Positions 16,452-24,787 of a stretch of DNA of 64,000 nucleotides are shown here, one piece after another (the stretch's first letter is position 1; each line of letters begins with the position of its first letter). Under the pieces are notes generated by a model. It saw nothing but the letters and a program-made list of their open reading frames with translations. It ran no database searches and was not told where the DNA came from. Both the position numbers and the translations under genes were made by a program. The DNA is from Butyricicoccus pullicaecorum DSM 23266 (GTDB lineage Bacteria > Bacillota > Clostridia > Oscillospirales > Butyricicoccaceae), in the NCBI RefSeq assembly GCF_900167005.1, contig NZ_FUXW01000001.1, positions 496,001 through 560,000 of the forward strand, written 5' to 3'.

Positions 16452-17642
16452 TCAGTCCTCCTGACTATCATCCAGCGGGACAGGCTGCTGCTTGTCCGCA
16501 TCCAGTTTGTCAATCTCAGTATACTCGCGGCGGATAAAATATCTGTCGCCGCCCTCTACGGGCGGGAGATTGAAAATCTCAAGGCCCATATTGTGGGTGA
16601 GAAATCCCCGGTCAAACAGATCAGTCACGATCTGTAGCTTGGTTGAGTTGCTGGCATACTGCAGCCGGTTGGTGGTAGCGAGGATCATGTTGCCGGCAGC
16701 CAGATCGGACGGCGCAAAGGTCATGTGACTGAGCACCTGAGAGACTTGGATTGCAAACGGCTCGATCTTGCCCTCGTAGTACGCATCCCACTCGTCCTCG
16801 GTGTAGGTGTTGGTCAAAATCTTGCCATTGGTGCCGAAGTACTCATACACACTCTCGCGGATGTACTCCTGCTGCCGGGGATTGACAACCTGCGCCACGC
16901 TCTCGAGCTGTTTGACATCGGCAAATTTTGCATCAACCACAAAAATGCCGGTAGCGTTTTGGCGCAGATTGTGATCTGCGAGCTGATCTCTGGCCTCGTC
17001 GATGTCCTTTTGCTTAAACTGATTGGCCAGACGCGCCAAAAATCGGATGGTCGTGGCATTTTTGATGCCGTTGATGATGCCCTCATCCTGCGTGTGCGCG
17101 ACCTGCATGGTGGGAACAAGCGGGCGATTGGTCTCGCCGAAAAAATCGTGCTCATACTGGTGCTGTACCAGCAGGCCCGCCCGCTCGAACTCGACTGCCG
17201 CTGTCTGGCCGCCCATAAAGCGGTACCGAAGGTATGGCACGCCGCCATACTCACGTACCTCGGCCTGCTGCGGCAGGACGGGGTAATAACCGAGCAGCCG
17301 CCCGTTTGCGTCCTCCAACGGGACGACAAAGGCGTTGTTTTGGATCTCGTAGATGGTCGCCAGCCGCGCCAGAAATTTGCTCGCATCCTGCCAAGGGTTG
17401 GGCTGGTGGGCGAGGGTATAGGCCAGATCGGGGCGGCGATCTCCGACGATTTCCAAGTGCAGCTTGCTCGCGTGCCGGGCAAAGGTCGCGATCGCGGCGC
17501 GTGTCAGCGCCATTTCATACAGACCGCCCTCGTACGTTGTGTACACCGGCTGGTATGCGGTGAGCGTCTTAAAGTAACTCTGTACCTCCCGTTCGGTCGG
17601 CGTGCGTGCCTTGGGCGGAAAGAGCTTTTCAAACAGTCCCAT
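16452..17642 (-). CDS. Phage portal protein, HK97 family
   Basis: 396 residues, close to the usual length. Motifs include ALTRAAIATFARHASKLHLEI, the long LANQFKQKDIDEARDQLADH helix, and ILTNTYTEDEWDAYYEGKIEPFAIQVSQVLSHM. It forms the 12-mer DNA channel at one capsid vertex. Gene order terminase-portal-protease-capsid is standard for HK97-type packaging modules. Confidence 0.92.
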   Translation of the reverse strand: MGLFEKLFPPKARTPTEREVQSYFKTLTAYQPVYTTYEGGLYEMALTRAAIATFARHASKLHLEIVGDRRPDLAYTLAHQPNPWQDASKFLARLATIYEIQNNAFVVPLEDANGRLLGYYPVLPQQAEVREYGGVPYLRYRFMGGQTAAVEFERAGLLVQHQYEHDFFGETNRPLVPTMQVAHTQDEGIINGIKNATTIRFLARLANQFKQKDIDEARDQLADHNLRQNATGIFVVDAKFADVKQLESVAQVVNPRQQEYIRESVYEYFGTNGKILTNTYTEDEWDAYYEGKIEPFAIQVSQVLSHMTFAPSDLAAGNMILATTNRLQYASNSTKLQIVTDLFDRGFLTHNMGLEIFNLPPVEGGDRYFIRREYTEIDKLDADKQQPVPLDDSQED

Positions 17643-17644
17643 GA

Positions 17645-17848
17645 TTATCTCCTATACACATCTACTCCGGCGACGTTTGCACATACAACAACAACCGGAC
17701 AGCCAAACTCCTCGCTGAGCGTTGCGGCAAGCGCACGACGATCATCCGTGCGCATTATACTGTTCAGGCGCACAACGATGCGCTCTCCGGGAAGTGCCCA
17801 TGCACGCAGATGCGGAGGGGTGAACTCAGATTTTGGCATATCAATCAT
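17645..17848 (-). CDS. Small phage protein between terminase and portal genes
   Basis: 67 residues with a compact alpha/beta look (IVVRLNSIMRTDDRRALAATLSEEFGCPVVVV). An AAGGAGG box lies eight bases upstream. It overlaps the terminase stop by eight bases, and many Clostridia prophages have a similar small gene here. No function is recognised. Confidence 0.65.
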   Translation of the reverse strand: MIDMPKSEFTPPHLRAWALPGERIVVRLNSIMRTDDRRALAATLSEEFGCPVVVVCANVAGVDVYRR

Positions 17849-19607
17849 TTATAGGTGCCTCCTTGTTGAGTCTGATGTAGTCGTCCATTTTGTCCTGCAA
17901 CACCTTGTAGGCACAGATCAGAGCGACTGTACCGTCGATACGGCGGCGGGGATCGTTGGACTTGACTGGTTGGATATTGCCGTTGATGTCGCTCTTCACT
18001 TCGGTGTTGAGCAGACAGATCTTGTCGATCGGGTTGTTGTTGTCAACCACATGACCGGCACCCAGATCGGCCTTGAGGTCTTTCATGGGCTGCGACAGGG
18101 AGTAGGTACCTTGCCGTACGGGGATCATGCAGCGCTCGCCAAACTCGCCCTTAAATCTGGCGAGTAGACTGTCATCAACGTGCCAAGGGTCGTAGCCGAT
18201 GTACAGCGTATACAGTCCCTCGTCGCGCAGCTCACAAAACCAGTCCAGGATTACCTGCTTGTCGATCTTGTTGCCAGGCACCGCACGCATGAGACCACGC
18301 TTGACATATTGCGAGTATGCCAGGCTGTCGCGCTCGCGCCGGTTGCCGCTGGCGGCATCCAGGTCAAGCACGGCCTGTGGGATCCAGTACATAGACCGGC
18401 GGTAGATATGCGGATCACCTAGGCGCATACAGAGTGCGGTCGCCGCGGTTAGATCGATGCTTTCGGACGCATCAAAGCCGCCGATGCAGTAGTCAAACGC
18501 AATGTCAAAGGTTGCAGGATTGGAGCACTCTGCCCAGGTCAGCCATGCACTCTGTGCATTTTCTTTCAGGTTAAAATCCTTGACCAATACCGTTGGCAAA
18601 AATGATTGGTCATGTTTTGCCTTTTTGACCATCTGCCGCAAAAATTCGCGGCTTTTGATCGTGTCAATGCCAGGATTGGATTTGATCCAGTATTTTTCTT
18701 TGGGGTACTCTTCACGCTTGTCCAGCTCGTAGATCCACGGTAAAAATGTGTCGTCGTCAATGCTGCCATCGAGCACGCCGGCGGCGTATTCGTATTGGGC
18801 ATCAAAAATGCCCTCGCGCACAAAGCCATTGGTCGAGATCGAAAACAGTAACGGCTGCTGCCGCGCAGATTGCGACTGTTTCATGTCGTCGTAGATCTGG
18901 CGGTTTTTGATCGCCGCCAGCTCGTCAATTAGGATGCCGTGCGCGTTAAGACCATCCAGACTGTTGGTCGAGCTGGCCAGCACGCGGATAAATCCCATGT
19001 TGGGAGCAAAATACAGGTCGCTTTGCCGTTTGCGGATAGCACCGGCAAGCTCAGGGGACTGCTGCCGCATATTGCAGCACGCCTCAAACGCCTTGCCCGC
19101 CTGCTCGCGCTTGGTCGCAATGTTGTAGATCTCGGGCGCCCCCTCGCCGTCGTTAACCAGCAGATCGATCTCCATCGCGGCGATCTCGGTCGTTTTGCCG
19201 TTTTTACGACCCTCGACGATCATGCACTCCTTGTACTGCCGCAGGCCGGTCGCCTGATGGACAAAACCAAAGATCGCCTGCCAGCGCGCCTTTTGGAATA
19301 GCTCCAGCCGGATCGGCTCGCCGAGCCGTCCCTGCGGCTGCCGGCAGAAGGTCTCGACAAAGGTGATATGCCGGTTGGCCTCCTCCAGATCAAAGACGTA
19401 AGGGGTGTATTTTTCTGGGTGCCGGATCTTATCCAGCAGCATCGCGCACAGCAGCTTGATCTTTTGGCAGGCGATCAGCTTGCCGGTTAGCACCAGTACA
19501 CAGTATTGCTCAAGATAGTGCGGGCCCTCTGGCGCAGCCTGTTTTTTTGCCTCCCGCACCATGCGCCGCAGCAGCGCTTGCCGTTTTCGGCGCGGATCAG
19601 TTGCCAT
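17841..19607 (-). CDS. Terminase large subunit
   Basis: 588 residues, ATPase-nuclease motor that packages DNA. The Walker A variant is VEGRKNGKTTE (about residue 130) and Walker B is GILIDELAAI (about 230). The nuclease domain starts near FDYCIGGFDASESIDLTAA, whose Asp is a likely metal ligand, with a later DPWHVDD. Start at 19607 follows AAAGGAGG. A longer frame to 19748 lies inside the previous small gene and lacks a ribosome site. Confidence 0.93.
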   Translation of the reverse strand: MATDPRRKRQALLRRMVREAKKQAAPEGPHYLEQYCVLVLTGKLIACQKIKLLCAMLLDKIRHPEKYTPYVFDLEEANRHITFVETFCRQPQGRLGEPIRLELFQKARWQAIFGFVHQATGLRQYKECMIVEGRKNGKTTEIAAMEIDLLVNDGEGAPEIYNIATKREQAGKAFEACCNMRQQSPELAGAIRKRQSDLYFAPNMGFIRVLASSTNSLDGLNAHGILIDELAAIKNRQIYDDMKQSQSARQQPLLFSISTNGFVREGIFDAQYEYAAGVLDGSIDDDTFLPWIYELDKREEYPKEKYWIKSNPGIDTIKSREFLRQMVKKAKHDQSFLPTVLVKDFNLKENAQSAWLTWAECSNPATFDIAFDYCIGGFDASESIDLTAATALCMRLGDPHIYRRSMYWIPQAVLDLDAASGNRRERDSLAYSQYVKRGLMRAVPGNKIDKQVILDWFCELRDEGLYTLYIGYDPWHVDDSLLARFKGEFGERCMIPVRQGTYSLSQPMKDLKADLGAGHVVDNNNPIDKICLLNTEVKSDINGNIQPVKSNDPRRRIDGTVALICAYKVLQDKMDDYIRLNKEAPIND

Positions 19608-19782
19608 CTGTGCGCCTCCTTTCCGGTGTCCAATTTGGACACACTTCGGATTGTGATGCTTGCGGCTTGCGCACGACCCGATCGATTGCCTGATGAGGGC
19701 AGACGCGCGAGCGCTCAGGCGTGCGCATGGTGTCCCGGCAGTAGCCATACTGGTTGAGCATCGGGCACATCTTGGGACACAT
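19597..19782 (-). CDS. Small Cys-rich protein between terminase subunits
   Basis: 61 residues starting at ATG 19782, which overlaps the terminase small-subunit stop (TGATG). It overlaps the large-subunit start by 11 bases. CPKMCPMLNQYGYC near the N-terminus and a later R-V-C-P-H give a possible zinc-binding set. The second copy of the 17-base inverted repeat is inside its reading frame (reads CPNW). Tight coupling supports a real gene; function unknown. Confidence 0.5.
   Translation of the reverse strand: MCPKMCPMLNQYGYCRDTMRTPERSRVCPHQAIDRVVRKPQASQSEVCPNWTPERRRTDGN
19626..19642. repeat. Inverted repeat GTGTCCAATTTGGACAC, copy 2
   Basis: Same inverted repeat as at 611-629 except for the middle base. 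It ends about eight bases before the terminase ribosome-binding site. The two copies flank the whole late gene block, one before the packaging motor and one before lysis. Confidence 0.6.
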
Positions 19783-20150
19783 CAGCATTTTCGGCGGCCT
19801 CCAGTCGTGACAAATTCCAGCAACTTGCTGGCTGCCGGGTTGTCGGTCGGCAGCATTGCGCACAGGCTGTTGATAATTGCCGTGTAATTTTTAATCATCG
19901 CGAGGTAGACCTCGACTTCGGGACTCTTCTTGGTGCCAAACTGGTTCTCACCATTCTGGTATTCGCTCGTGACGCCGTTTTCCTGAATAACCGCCCGTAA
20001 GTCCTCCAGCTGGACGGCCATAAATGCGGCATTGTCCAGCAATTTGTCAACGGTTTTGCGCCGTTTTTCGTCCAGTCCCTTGAAAACGGCAGAAAGCTCC
20101 TCGCGTGCGTGTTTTAATCTTGTTTTCGGGTTGGTCATTGGCCGTCCCAT
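19782..20150 (-). CDS. Terminase small subunit (P27-like)
   Basis: 122 residues, mostly helical (KHAREELSAVFKGLDEKRRKTVDKLLDNAAFMAVQLEDLRAVIQENG, then PEVEVYLAMIKNYTAIINSLCAMLP). This pattern is that of P27-type small subunits, which recognise the pac or cos site. A strong GAGAGGAGG lies upstream. It directly precedes the large subunit. Confidence 0.8.
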   Translation of the reverse strand: MGRPMTNPKTRLKHAREELSAVFKGLDEKRRKTVDKLLDNAAFMAVQLEDLRAVIQENGVTSEYQNGENQFGTKKSPEVEVYLAMIKNYTAIINSLCAMLPTDNPAASKLLEFVTTGGRRKC

Positions 20151-20241
20151 CGTTCGGCCTCCTCTCTGTCAAACTACACCCCTCCTGTGGGAACCACTCA
20201 GTGTAAAATGGGTGGCTGATACGGTCAGGAAAGCCTCGGCC

Positions 20242-20550
20242 TCAGGGCTCGGATAGGGGCAGTGGATTACCCCAAGCATCCAGTCGATAACGCAGCGGTG
20301 AGTGATCGCCCAGGTGCTCATCGTTGTGGCAATCCTGGCAAACGTACTCCAGATTGCGGTGGTTGAGTGTGATCGTCGGGTCATTCACGTTGCGCCGGGT
20401 GAGGTAGATCTTGTGATGGACGATCTTGCCTGGTTTTCGATGGCAGTGCTCGCACAGACCGCCATCGATCTGGATGCGCGACGCGATATACGAGCGCCGG
20501 CAGGCAAGCCAGGCCTGTGAGTGGTAAAACTTACTTGCCCAGTCCTGCAT
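20242..20550 (-). CDS. HNH endonuclease
   Basis: 102 residues with two CxxC zinc pairs (CEHC and CQDC) around the HNH core IVHHKIYL...NHRNLEYVC...CHNDEH. HNH proteins next to terminase genes help the terminase cut DNA in cos-type phages. Ribosome site GAGGAGG lies before the ATG. The 91 bases from 20151 to 20241 downstream show no gene. Confidence 0.9.
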   Translation of the reverse strand: MQDWASKFYHSQAWLACRRSYIASRIQIDGGLCEHCHRKPGKIVHHKIYLTRRNVNDPTITLNHRNLEYVCQDCHNDEHLGDHSPLRYRLDAWGNPLPLSEP

Positions 20551-20752
20551 CCGGCAGACACCTCCTCATGCTGTTGATCCCGTAGGCCAGATCGGCGCGC
20601 ATGGTGAGTAATACCTGATGCTGCCGGTCCAGATCCAGCCGGCGGCGACGGTTCGGCTCAGCAGCTGCGCGTGCTCGGTTGATGGCGATTGCCTGGTCAA
20701 TCTTGCGCTGGCCGTCCTCGTACTGTGCAATCAAATCCAGCAGACTACTCAC
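20531..20752 (-). CDS. Small helical phage protein of unknown function
   Basis: 73 residues, rich in Arg and helical (LLDLIAQYEDGQRKIDQAIAINRARAAAEPNRRRRLDLDRQHQVLLTMRADLAYG). Start GTG 20752 with GGAGG eight bases upstream is preferred over GTG 20761. Overlaps the HNH gene by 20 bases. Confidence 0.55.
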   Translation of the reverse strand: MSSLLDLIAQYEDGQRKIDQAIAINRARAAAEPNRRRRLDLDRQHQVLLTMRADLAYGINSMRRCLPDAGLGK

Positions 20753-20779
20753 CTCAAACACCTCCGTGCAAATAAAAAA

Positions 20780-20817
20780 GCCCGTAAACGCAGTACCAAC
20801 GTACTACGTTCACGGGC
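20780..20817 (-). terminator. Hairpin terminator after the Com-like gene
   Basis: On the minus strand a 16-base stem with a few mismatches (GCCCGTGAACGTAGTA with its partner, loop of six) is followed by TTTTTT. It separates the early/middle block from the packaging genes, so late transcription must start below it or read through. Confidence 0.75.
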
Positions 20818-20827
20818 CAAAAGTCTC

Positions 20828-21016
20828 TCAGACCTCCCCGGCCAAATTCGGGGTCTTTAATTCGATCTTGCGCCTGCATCTTCGGCAGGTCACATATACG
20901 CCGTGGACTTTTGCAGAGGGAGAGCACCAAGCTATGTGCAGTCCGCACTCTGGACATAATATCCAGCGTCGTTCTTGGGGTTGATTATATTTTACCACAT
21001 TGACATCAGGCTTCAA
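20828..21016 (-). CDS. Small zinc-finger protein, Mu Com-like
   Basis: 62 residues from TTG 21016, which has AAGGAG nine bases upstream; no ATG is available in this frame. Two Cys pairs, CPECG and CRRC, are about 20 residues apart in the arrangement WILCPECGLHIAW...VYVTCRRCRRKIEL, as in the Com zinc-finger translational regulators of Mu-like phages. A regulatory RNA-binding role is possible. Confidence 0.6.
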   Translation of the reverse strand: MKPDVNVVKYNQPQERRWILCPECGLHIAWCSPSAKVHGVYVTCRRCRRKIELKTPNLAGEV

Positions 21017-21047
21017 TGCTTCCAGCTCCTTTTCTCTGGGTGTGTCA

Positions 21048-21827
21048 CTAAGATAAGCATGGTTTCGAGTCAAAATTGATATGGACTTTTTTGCGCGAGC
21101 GCCGACGGAACGGCGAAGACTGCGCGGGCAGTTCGGGCAGAAGGTACTTGATGTACACAAACTCGCCGAACTCTGTGCGCACGACAGGCGGTTGATCCAG
21201 CACTGTGGAATTGAGCGGCGGTGCCAGCGTGAGATCGTCCGATACAATCTCGGACTCGATGACCGGCTTGTTGAGATTACGCGAGGGTGACCAGCAGCGT
21301 TTGCCAACCTGAGCCTTGCCGTGCTCCAGCGGCTCTTTGGTCATGTAGCTGGCCAGAGCGGTGACCTGCTTGAGGTCAAATGCGCTGGCATCGGTGTTGC
21401 CATCCGTCCACAGGCTGCGGATGATCTCCTCGTCATCGTATCCATTGATGACAATGTGATGATGCAGCCGCTTATCGTGCAGGCCCTCAGTCGTATACAC
21501 ATACGCGACGTCCTGACCGCGCGCCTTTCGGTGACGGCGCAGCTGGCGGATGAAACGCTGGATGCGTTTGACGGCTGCGGCGCGATCTGCGGGCAGGTGG
21601 TCATTATCATAGGTCAAGGTCACATAGTAATCGTGATGGTCAAAATTTGCAGCGAGCAGCAGCTCCAGCTTCTGGCAGCTGTATTTGAGGTTGAGTTTTT
21701 GCTGTGCAAGGCTAGTGCAGCGGGATTTCTCGGCGCGCACATAATCAGGATCGCGCGGCAACGGCATAGATGCCAGAGTCACCAGACACAATCTGCCGGC
21801 GCGGATCGATCTCTTACGCTTCGCCAC
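21048..21827 (-). CDS. REP/HUH-type rolling-circle replication-associated protein (ORF2/G2P-like)
   Basis: 259 residues. An HUH-type nuclease core is suggested by YYVTLTYDNDHLPAD (about residue 65), HHHIVING (about 125) and a later Tyr-containing helix ALASYMTKEPLEHG (about 160). Such proteins nick DNA to start rolling-circle replication in filamentous phages and small replicons. It is also found in some Clostridia tailed prophages, where its role is unclear. Start GTG 21827 follows GGGAGG. It has its own promoter and a leader hairpin. Confidence 0.7.
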   Translation of the reverse strand: MAKRKRSIRAGRLCLVTLASMPLPRDPDYVRAEKSRCTSLAQQKLNLKYSCQKLELLLAANFDHHDYYVTLTYDNDHLPADRAAAVKRIQRFIRQLRRHRKARGQDVAYVYTTEGLHDKRLHHHIVINGYDDEEIIRSLWTDGNTDASAFDLKQVTALASYMTKEPLEHGKAQVGKRCWSPSRNLNKPVIESEIVSDDLTLAPPLNSTVLDQPPVVRTEFGEFVYIKYLLPELPAQSSPFRRRSRKKVHINFDSKPCLS

Positions 21828-21846
21828 AAACTCACCTCCCAGAAAC

Positions 21847-21881
21847 AAAAAAGAGTTGAGGCGTTGACTGCCTCAACTCTT
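21847..21881 (-). terminator. Leader terminator/attenuator before the REP gene
   Basis: Perfect 12-base stem (21851-21862 with 21870-21881) and seven-base loop. On the minus strand a T-run follows. It lies between the promoter at 21897-21925 and the REP start, so it would end most transcripts from that promoter unless an antiterminator acts. It may equally end transcripts arriving from the upstream early genes. Confidence 0.75.
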
Positions 21882-21896
21882 GACTTGATATCTATT

Positions 21897-21925
21897 ACTA
21901 TACAGCTGGAATGCAGCGCCGTCAA
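21897..21925 (-). promoter_or_regulatory. Promoter TTGACG-N17-TATAGT facing the REP gene
   Basis: -35 at 21920-21925 and -10 at 21897-21902 with exactly 17 bases between, reading leftward. Predicted start is near 21890, immediately before the terminator hairpin. Confidence 0.65.
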
Positions 21926-21969
21926 TAGTGAGAATGCAAACATTGACGATGGACTTGCTCGCGATCCGT

Positions 21970-22251
21970 TTAATCAAGATCCATTTTTGCACCGCAGTTG
22001 CAGTACGGTTCTTTGATGATTTCAACGCGACCACACAGACTGCAACGGTATTTCTTCCAATCAGCACCGTAGGGGTCGATGTAGACTTCTTCTATCCACC
22101 TGCTATGCACCACCGGCGCGGCATCAGTAATGGAAGCTATCCACCCGCGGTTGACTGCATGGATTAACATTTGTAAGCAATCTGAATACGAATAAATCGT
22201 CTGGAACGAAAATGCAGTTGCAGCATGATTCAAAGAGATATAATCATTCAT
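21970..22251 (-). CDS. Small zinc-ribbon phage protein
   Basis: 93 residues. The C-terminal pattern VVHSRWIEE...YRCSLCGRVEIIKEPYCNCGAKMD is a zinc ribbon very common in Clostridia prophages; one Cys of the usual PYCPNCG is retained as PYCNCG. The N-terminal 45 residues are helical. Start 22251 overlaps the upstream membrane protein stop. Confidence 0.7.
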   Translation of the reverse strand: MNDYISLNHAATAFSFQTIYSYSDCLQMLIHAVNRGWIASITDAAPVVHSRWIEEVYIDPYGADWKKYRCSLCGRVEIIKEPYCNCGAKMDLD

Positions 22252-22474
22252 CCCTATTCTCACTTTGTAAAGAGTTCCAGTACAGATACTTTGTCCGATT
22301 GGCGAGATACTCCCGGAACATTCTACCGAGTCGGACGTGTGCCGACAGTTCGTTGACCAGTTTGCGCAGCACAATCAGTGCGATTGCGATCAATGCGATC
22401 GCAATAATAAAACTGCCGAGCAGCAAGCTCACATACAGAAAGCAGGTACTCATCATACTAACCCATTCGATCAT
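22244..22474 (-). CDS. Small single-span membrane protein
   Basis: 76 residues with one long hydrophobic segment (about 8-36) and a basic, helical C-terminus (RMFREYLANRTKYLYW). AAAGGAG lies upstream of ATG 22474. No family recognised; it sits between ssb and the zinc-ribbon gene. Confidence 0.55.
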   Translation of the reverse strand: MIEWVSMMSTCFLYVSLLLGSFIIAIALIAIALIVLRKLVNELSAHVRLGRMFREYLANRTKYLYWNSLQSENRDE

Positions 22475-22490
22475 TATTTTAAGCTCCTTT

Positions 22491-22928
22491 CTACTTAAAC
22501 GGCACATCACTATCGTCCAACGGCGCAAAGTCATCCGCGCCAAGCGCATCCGGATCGACTGGCGGCAGCTCCGGTACCAGATCGTTGCCACGCGCACCGG
22601 CTCTGGCCTTCTTGGTCTCGCCGAACGTGACCTCATCGGTATTGACCTCGATGGATACACGCTTGTTGCCGTTTCTGTCCTCCCAGTTCCGCGACTGGAG
22701 ACGACCAACCACGATGGCCATCATGCCCTTGGTAAACCACTCCTTGACGAAATCGCCCTGTTTGCCCCACGATACACAGTCGATAAAATCGGTCTGCCGC
22801 TCGCCGTTTGGGCCCTTGCGACCACGATCAATCGCAAGGGTAAACGATGTAACAGGGACATTGGCCTGCGTGTAGCGTCGTTCGGGGTCGCGCACGAGGC
22901 GACCCATCAAAATTACCTTGTTAAGCAT
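22491..22928 (-). CDS. ssb: Single-stranded DNA-binding protein
   Basis: 145 residues with a complete OB-fold (MLNKVILMGRLVRDPERRYTQANVPVTSFTLAIDR..., DFIDCVSWGKQGDFVKEWFTKGMMAIVVGRLQSR) and the acidic C-terminal tip DDSDVPF-K used to bind partner proteins. Here one Lys follows the usual final Phe. Start 22928 is fixed by the family's first residues. Confidence 0.95.
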   Translation of the reverse strand: MLNKVILMGRLVRDPERRYTQANVPVTSFTLAIDRGRKGPNGERQTDFIDCVSWGKQGDFVKEWFTKGMMAIVVGRLQSRNWEDRNGNKRVSIEVNTDEVTFGETKKARAGARGNDLVPELPPVDPDALGADDFAPLDDSDVPFK

Positions 22929-23223
22929 TCGGTGTTCCCTCCTTAATTGGCTCAAGCAGCCAGCGGGTAATGCAGGCTGCAAACTTCTCGTTTGTACAGT
23001 CAACATCTGCGTCGGGATCGGTGGCACAATCGCGTTGACAGACAGAAAGGCCAAGATCATCCCCAGAGTTTGTCTGGAGCAGCAGCTTAGCCAGCGCCTC
23101 AGGATGGCGTGCGTAATATCCGATCCGGGTGTTTTCATCCGGTACCCGCTCGAAATCATTTGCACAGTCCCGGCAGAGAACTTTGCCGACCATCAAATTT
23201 TTGTTGCATTTGCTGCAATACAT
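22921..23223 (-). CDS. Small Cys-rich phage protein
   Basis: 100 residues beginning MYCSKCNKNLMVGKVLCRDCANDF, a four-Cys zinc finger (CxxC...CxxC). The rest is helical with four more cysteines. It overlaps the ssb start by eight bases. Unknown function in the early replication block. Confidence 0.6.
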   Translation of the reverse strand: MYCSKCNKNLMVGKVLCRDCANDFERVPDENTRIGYYARHPEALAKLLLQTNSGDDLGLSVCQRDCATDPDADVDCTNEKFAACITRWLLEPIKEGTPNA

Positions 23224-23234
23224 AATACTCCTCC

Positions 23235-23450
23235 TTAAATCCACCCGGTATCCGTTGGATACAGCAGGCACTCGCGTATTTTTGCCGATTCCTCGCGCCA
23301 GCGACCGGGCGGGCAATCATACTCGACAACAATAAACCGCCCGCGGGGATGCACCCAGATAATTGTGCCGGTTTTGGTGCCGACATCCATGTAGGCCGGC
23401 TTGAATGATATTTTGCGGCCGATCAACGGGTGCGTTTTTTTGCTGCGCAT
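23235..23450 (-). CDS. Small beta-rich phage protein
   Basis: 71 residues (ISFKPAYMDVGTKTGTIIWVHPRGRFIVVEYDC), predicted as a small beta barrel. It overlaps the end of the helicase gene by 28 bases. No family recognised. Confidence 0.55.
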   Translation of the reverse strand: MRSKKTHPLIGRKISFKPAYMDVGTKTGTIIWVHPRGRFIVVEYDCPPGRWREESAKIRECLLYPTDTGWI

Positions 23451-24787
23451 TGTTTAACATCCTCCAGAGACATTTGTTTTGCGTTGGGATCGGGCGTGTC
23501 CATTGGTTCCGGCTCGCCGTTGGCATAAAATTCCGGCCACTCGGCGGCAAAACGCTGAATTTCGCCGTTAAACCAGAATTTCAACTTTCCGGTTAGGCCC
23601 TCCTTGTTTTTTGCAATCTTGATTCGGCGCAGCGTCTCCTGATCGGACTTTTCTTCGGGTGTTTTGAGCTCACAGTCTGGCGGTATGTACATCAGCAGGA
23701 TGGCATCGGCATCCTGCTCCAGCTGCCCGCTGCCGCGCAGATCGGATAGATCTGGCTCGGTGTATGCGTCCGTGTTGCGGTTGAGCTGAGACAGGCCGAT
23801 CACGACAACACTTAGCTCCTTGGCCATCATTTGCAGCGCGCGGGAGGTCTCTGAGATGCGGTCATATTCGGACAGTCGCCGGTTGGTGCTGCACACCAAC
23901 TGGATATAATCCACAATCACGACATCCAACCGCCGCACGATCGTGTCGCGCCGGATGCGCTCGGGCGTGTAGCACGCAGCGTCAATGATTTCAAACGGTA
24001 GTCGGCTGAGCCTGCCAGATGCAGAGGCGAGGTCTGCGACCTGTTTACCGGACAGTTTACGGTGCTTGATCGCGCTCAAAGGGACGTAAGACTGTGCAGT
24101 TAGGATGCGTCCAAGCACGCTTTTGGGGTCGGTCTCCAGTGAGAAAAAACCCACGCGCTTGCCTTTTGTGGCGAAATGATGCCCGACTTGCAGGGCAAAC
24201 GCAGTTTTGCCCACGCTGGGGCGTGCGCCCAGGATGATGTACTCATTGCCGCTGCACAGCAAATGCCGGTTGAGTCGGTCGAATCCCCAGTCGAGGTATA
24301 CCGGCTGCTCATCGATGTGCGCCATAAAATCCGTACACAGATCGGTGAGCGTGTAAATGTTTTTGGCTTGTCCCGATCCGCCCAACGCACCGACCAGCTG
24401 CTCGGCCTGCTGCCGCATATCATCCAGAGCGGGTGTGCCGGACATGGCGTCCTGCATGGCATCGACCAGTGGGCGAGCATGCTCAATCGCAGCGACATCT
24501 CGGACGATCTTGGCATAGCTGAGCCAGACCGTTGAGCTGGGCGTGATCATCACCAGCTCGCGGCACATCTGGCAGATCTCCGGGCCCACCTTGGCACCGA
24601 TTGTGACTGGCGAGATCTCGACGCCGTCGTTGAAAAGCGCGGCAGCCGTCGAGAAGATCGCGCGGTGATCGTCGGCGAGAAAGTCGTCGGCCTGCATGGA
24701 GACGATGATCTCGGCAGCGGCCTGCCGGTCGATCAGCATGGAGCCGAGCACGCCCTGCGCAGCCTCGATGTAGTAATTACTCAACAT
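23423..24787 (-). CDS. dnaB: Replicative DNA helicase, DnaB-like
   Basis: 454 residues. The N-terminal domain (EAAQGVLGSMLIDRQAAAEII...) is followed by the RecA-type motor. Walker A is GARPSVGKTAFA (about 192), Walker B DVVIVDYIQL (about 292), and the arginine-finger region LSDLRGSGQLEQDADAILLM. The phage copy unwinds DNA at its own origin, loaded by the upstream initiator. Confidence 0.95.
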   Translation of the reverse strand: MLSNYYIEAAQGVLGSMLIDRQAAAEIIVSMQADDFLADDHRAIFSTAAALFNDGVEISPVTIGAKVGPEICQMCRELVMITPSSTVWLSYAKIVRDVAAIEHARPLVDAMQDAMSGTPALDDMRQQAEQLVGALGGSGQAKNIYTLTDLCTDFMAHIDEQPVYLDWGFDRLNRHLLCSGNEYIILGARPSVGKTAFALQVGHHFATKGKRVGFFSLETDPKSVLGRILTAQSYVPLSAIKHRKLSGKQVADLASASGRLSRLPFEIIDAACYTPERIRRDTIVRRLDVVIVDYIQLVCSTNRRLSEYDRISETSRALQMMAKELSVVVIGLSQLNRNTDAYTEPDLSDLRGSGQLEQDADAILLMYIPPDCELKTPEEKSDQETLRRIKIAKNKEGLTGKLKFWFNGEIQRFAAEWPEFYANGEPEPMDTPDPNAKQMSLEDVKQCAAKKRTR

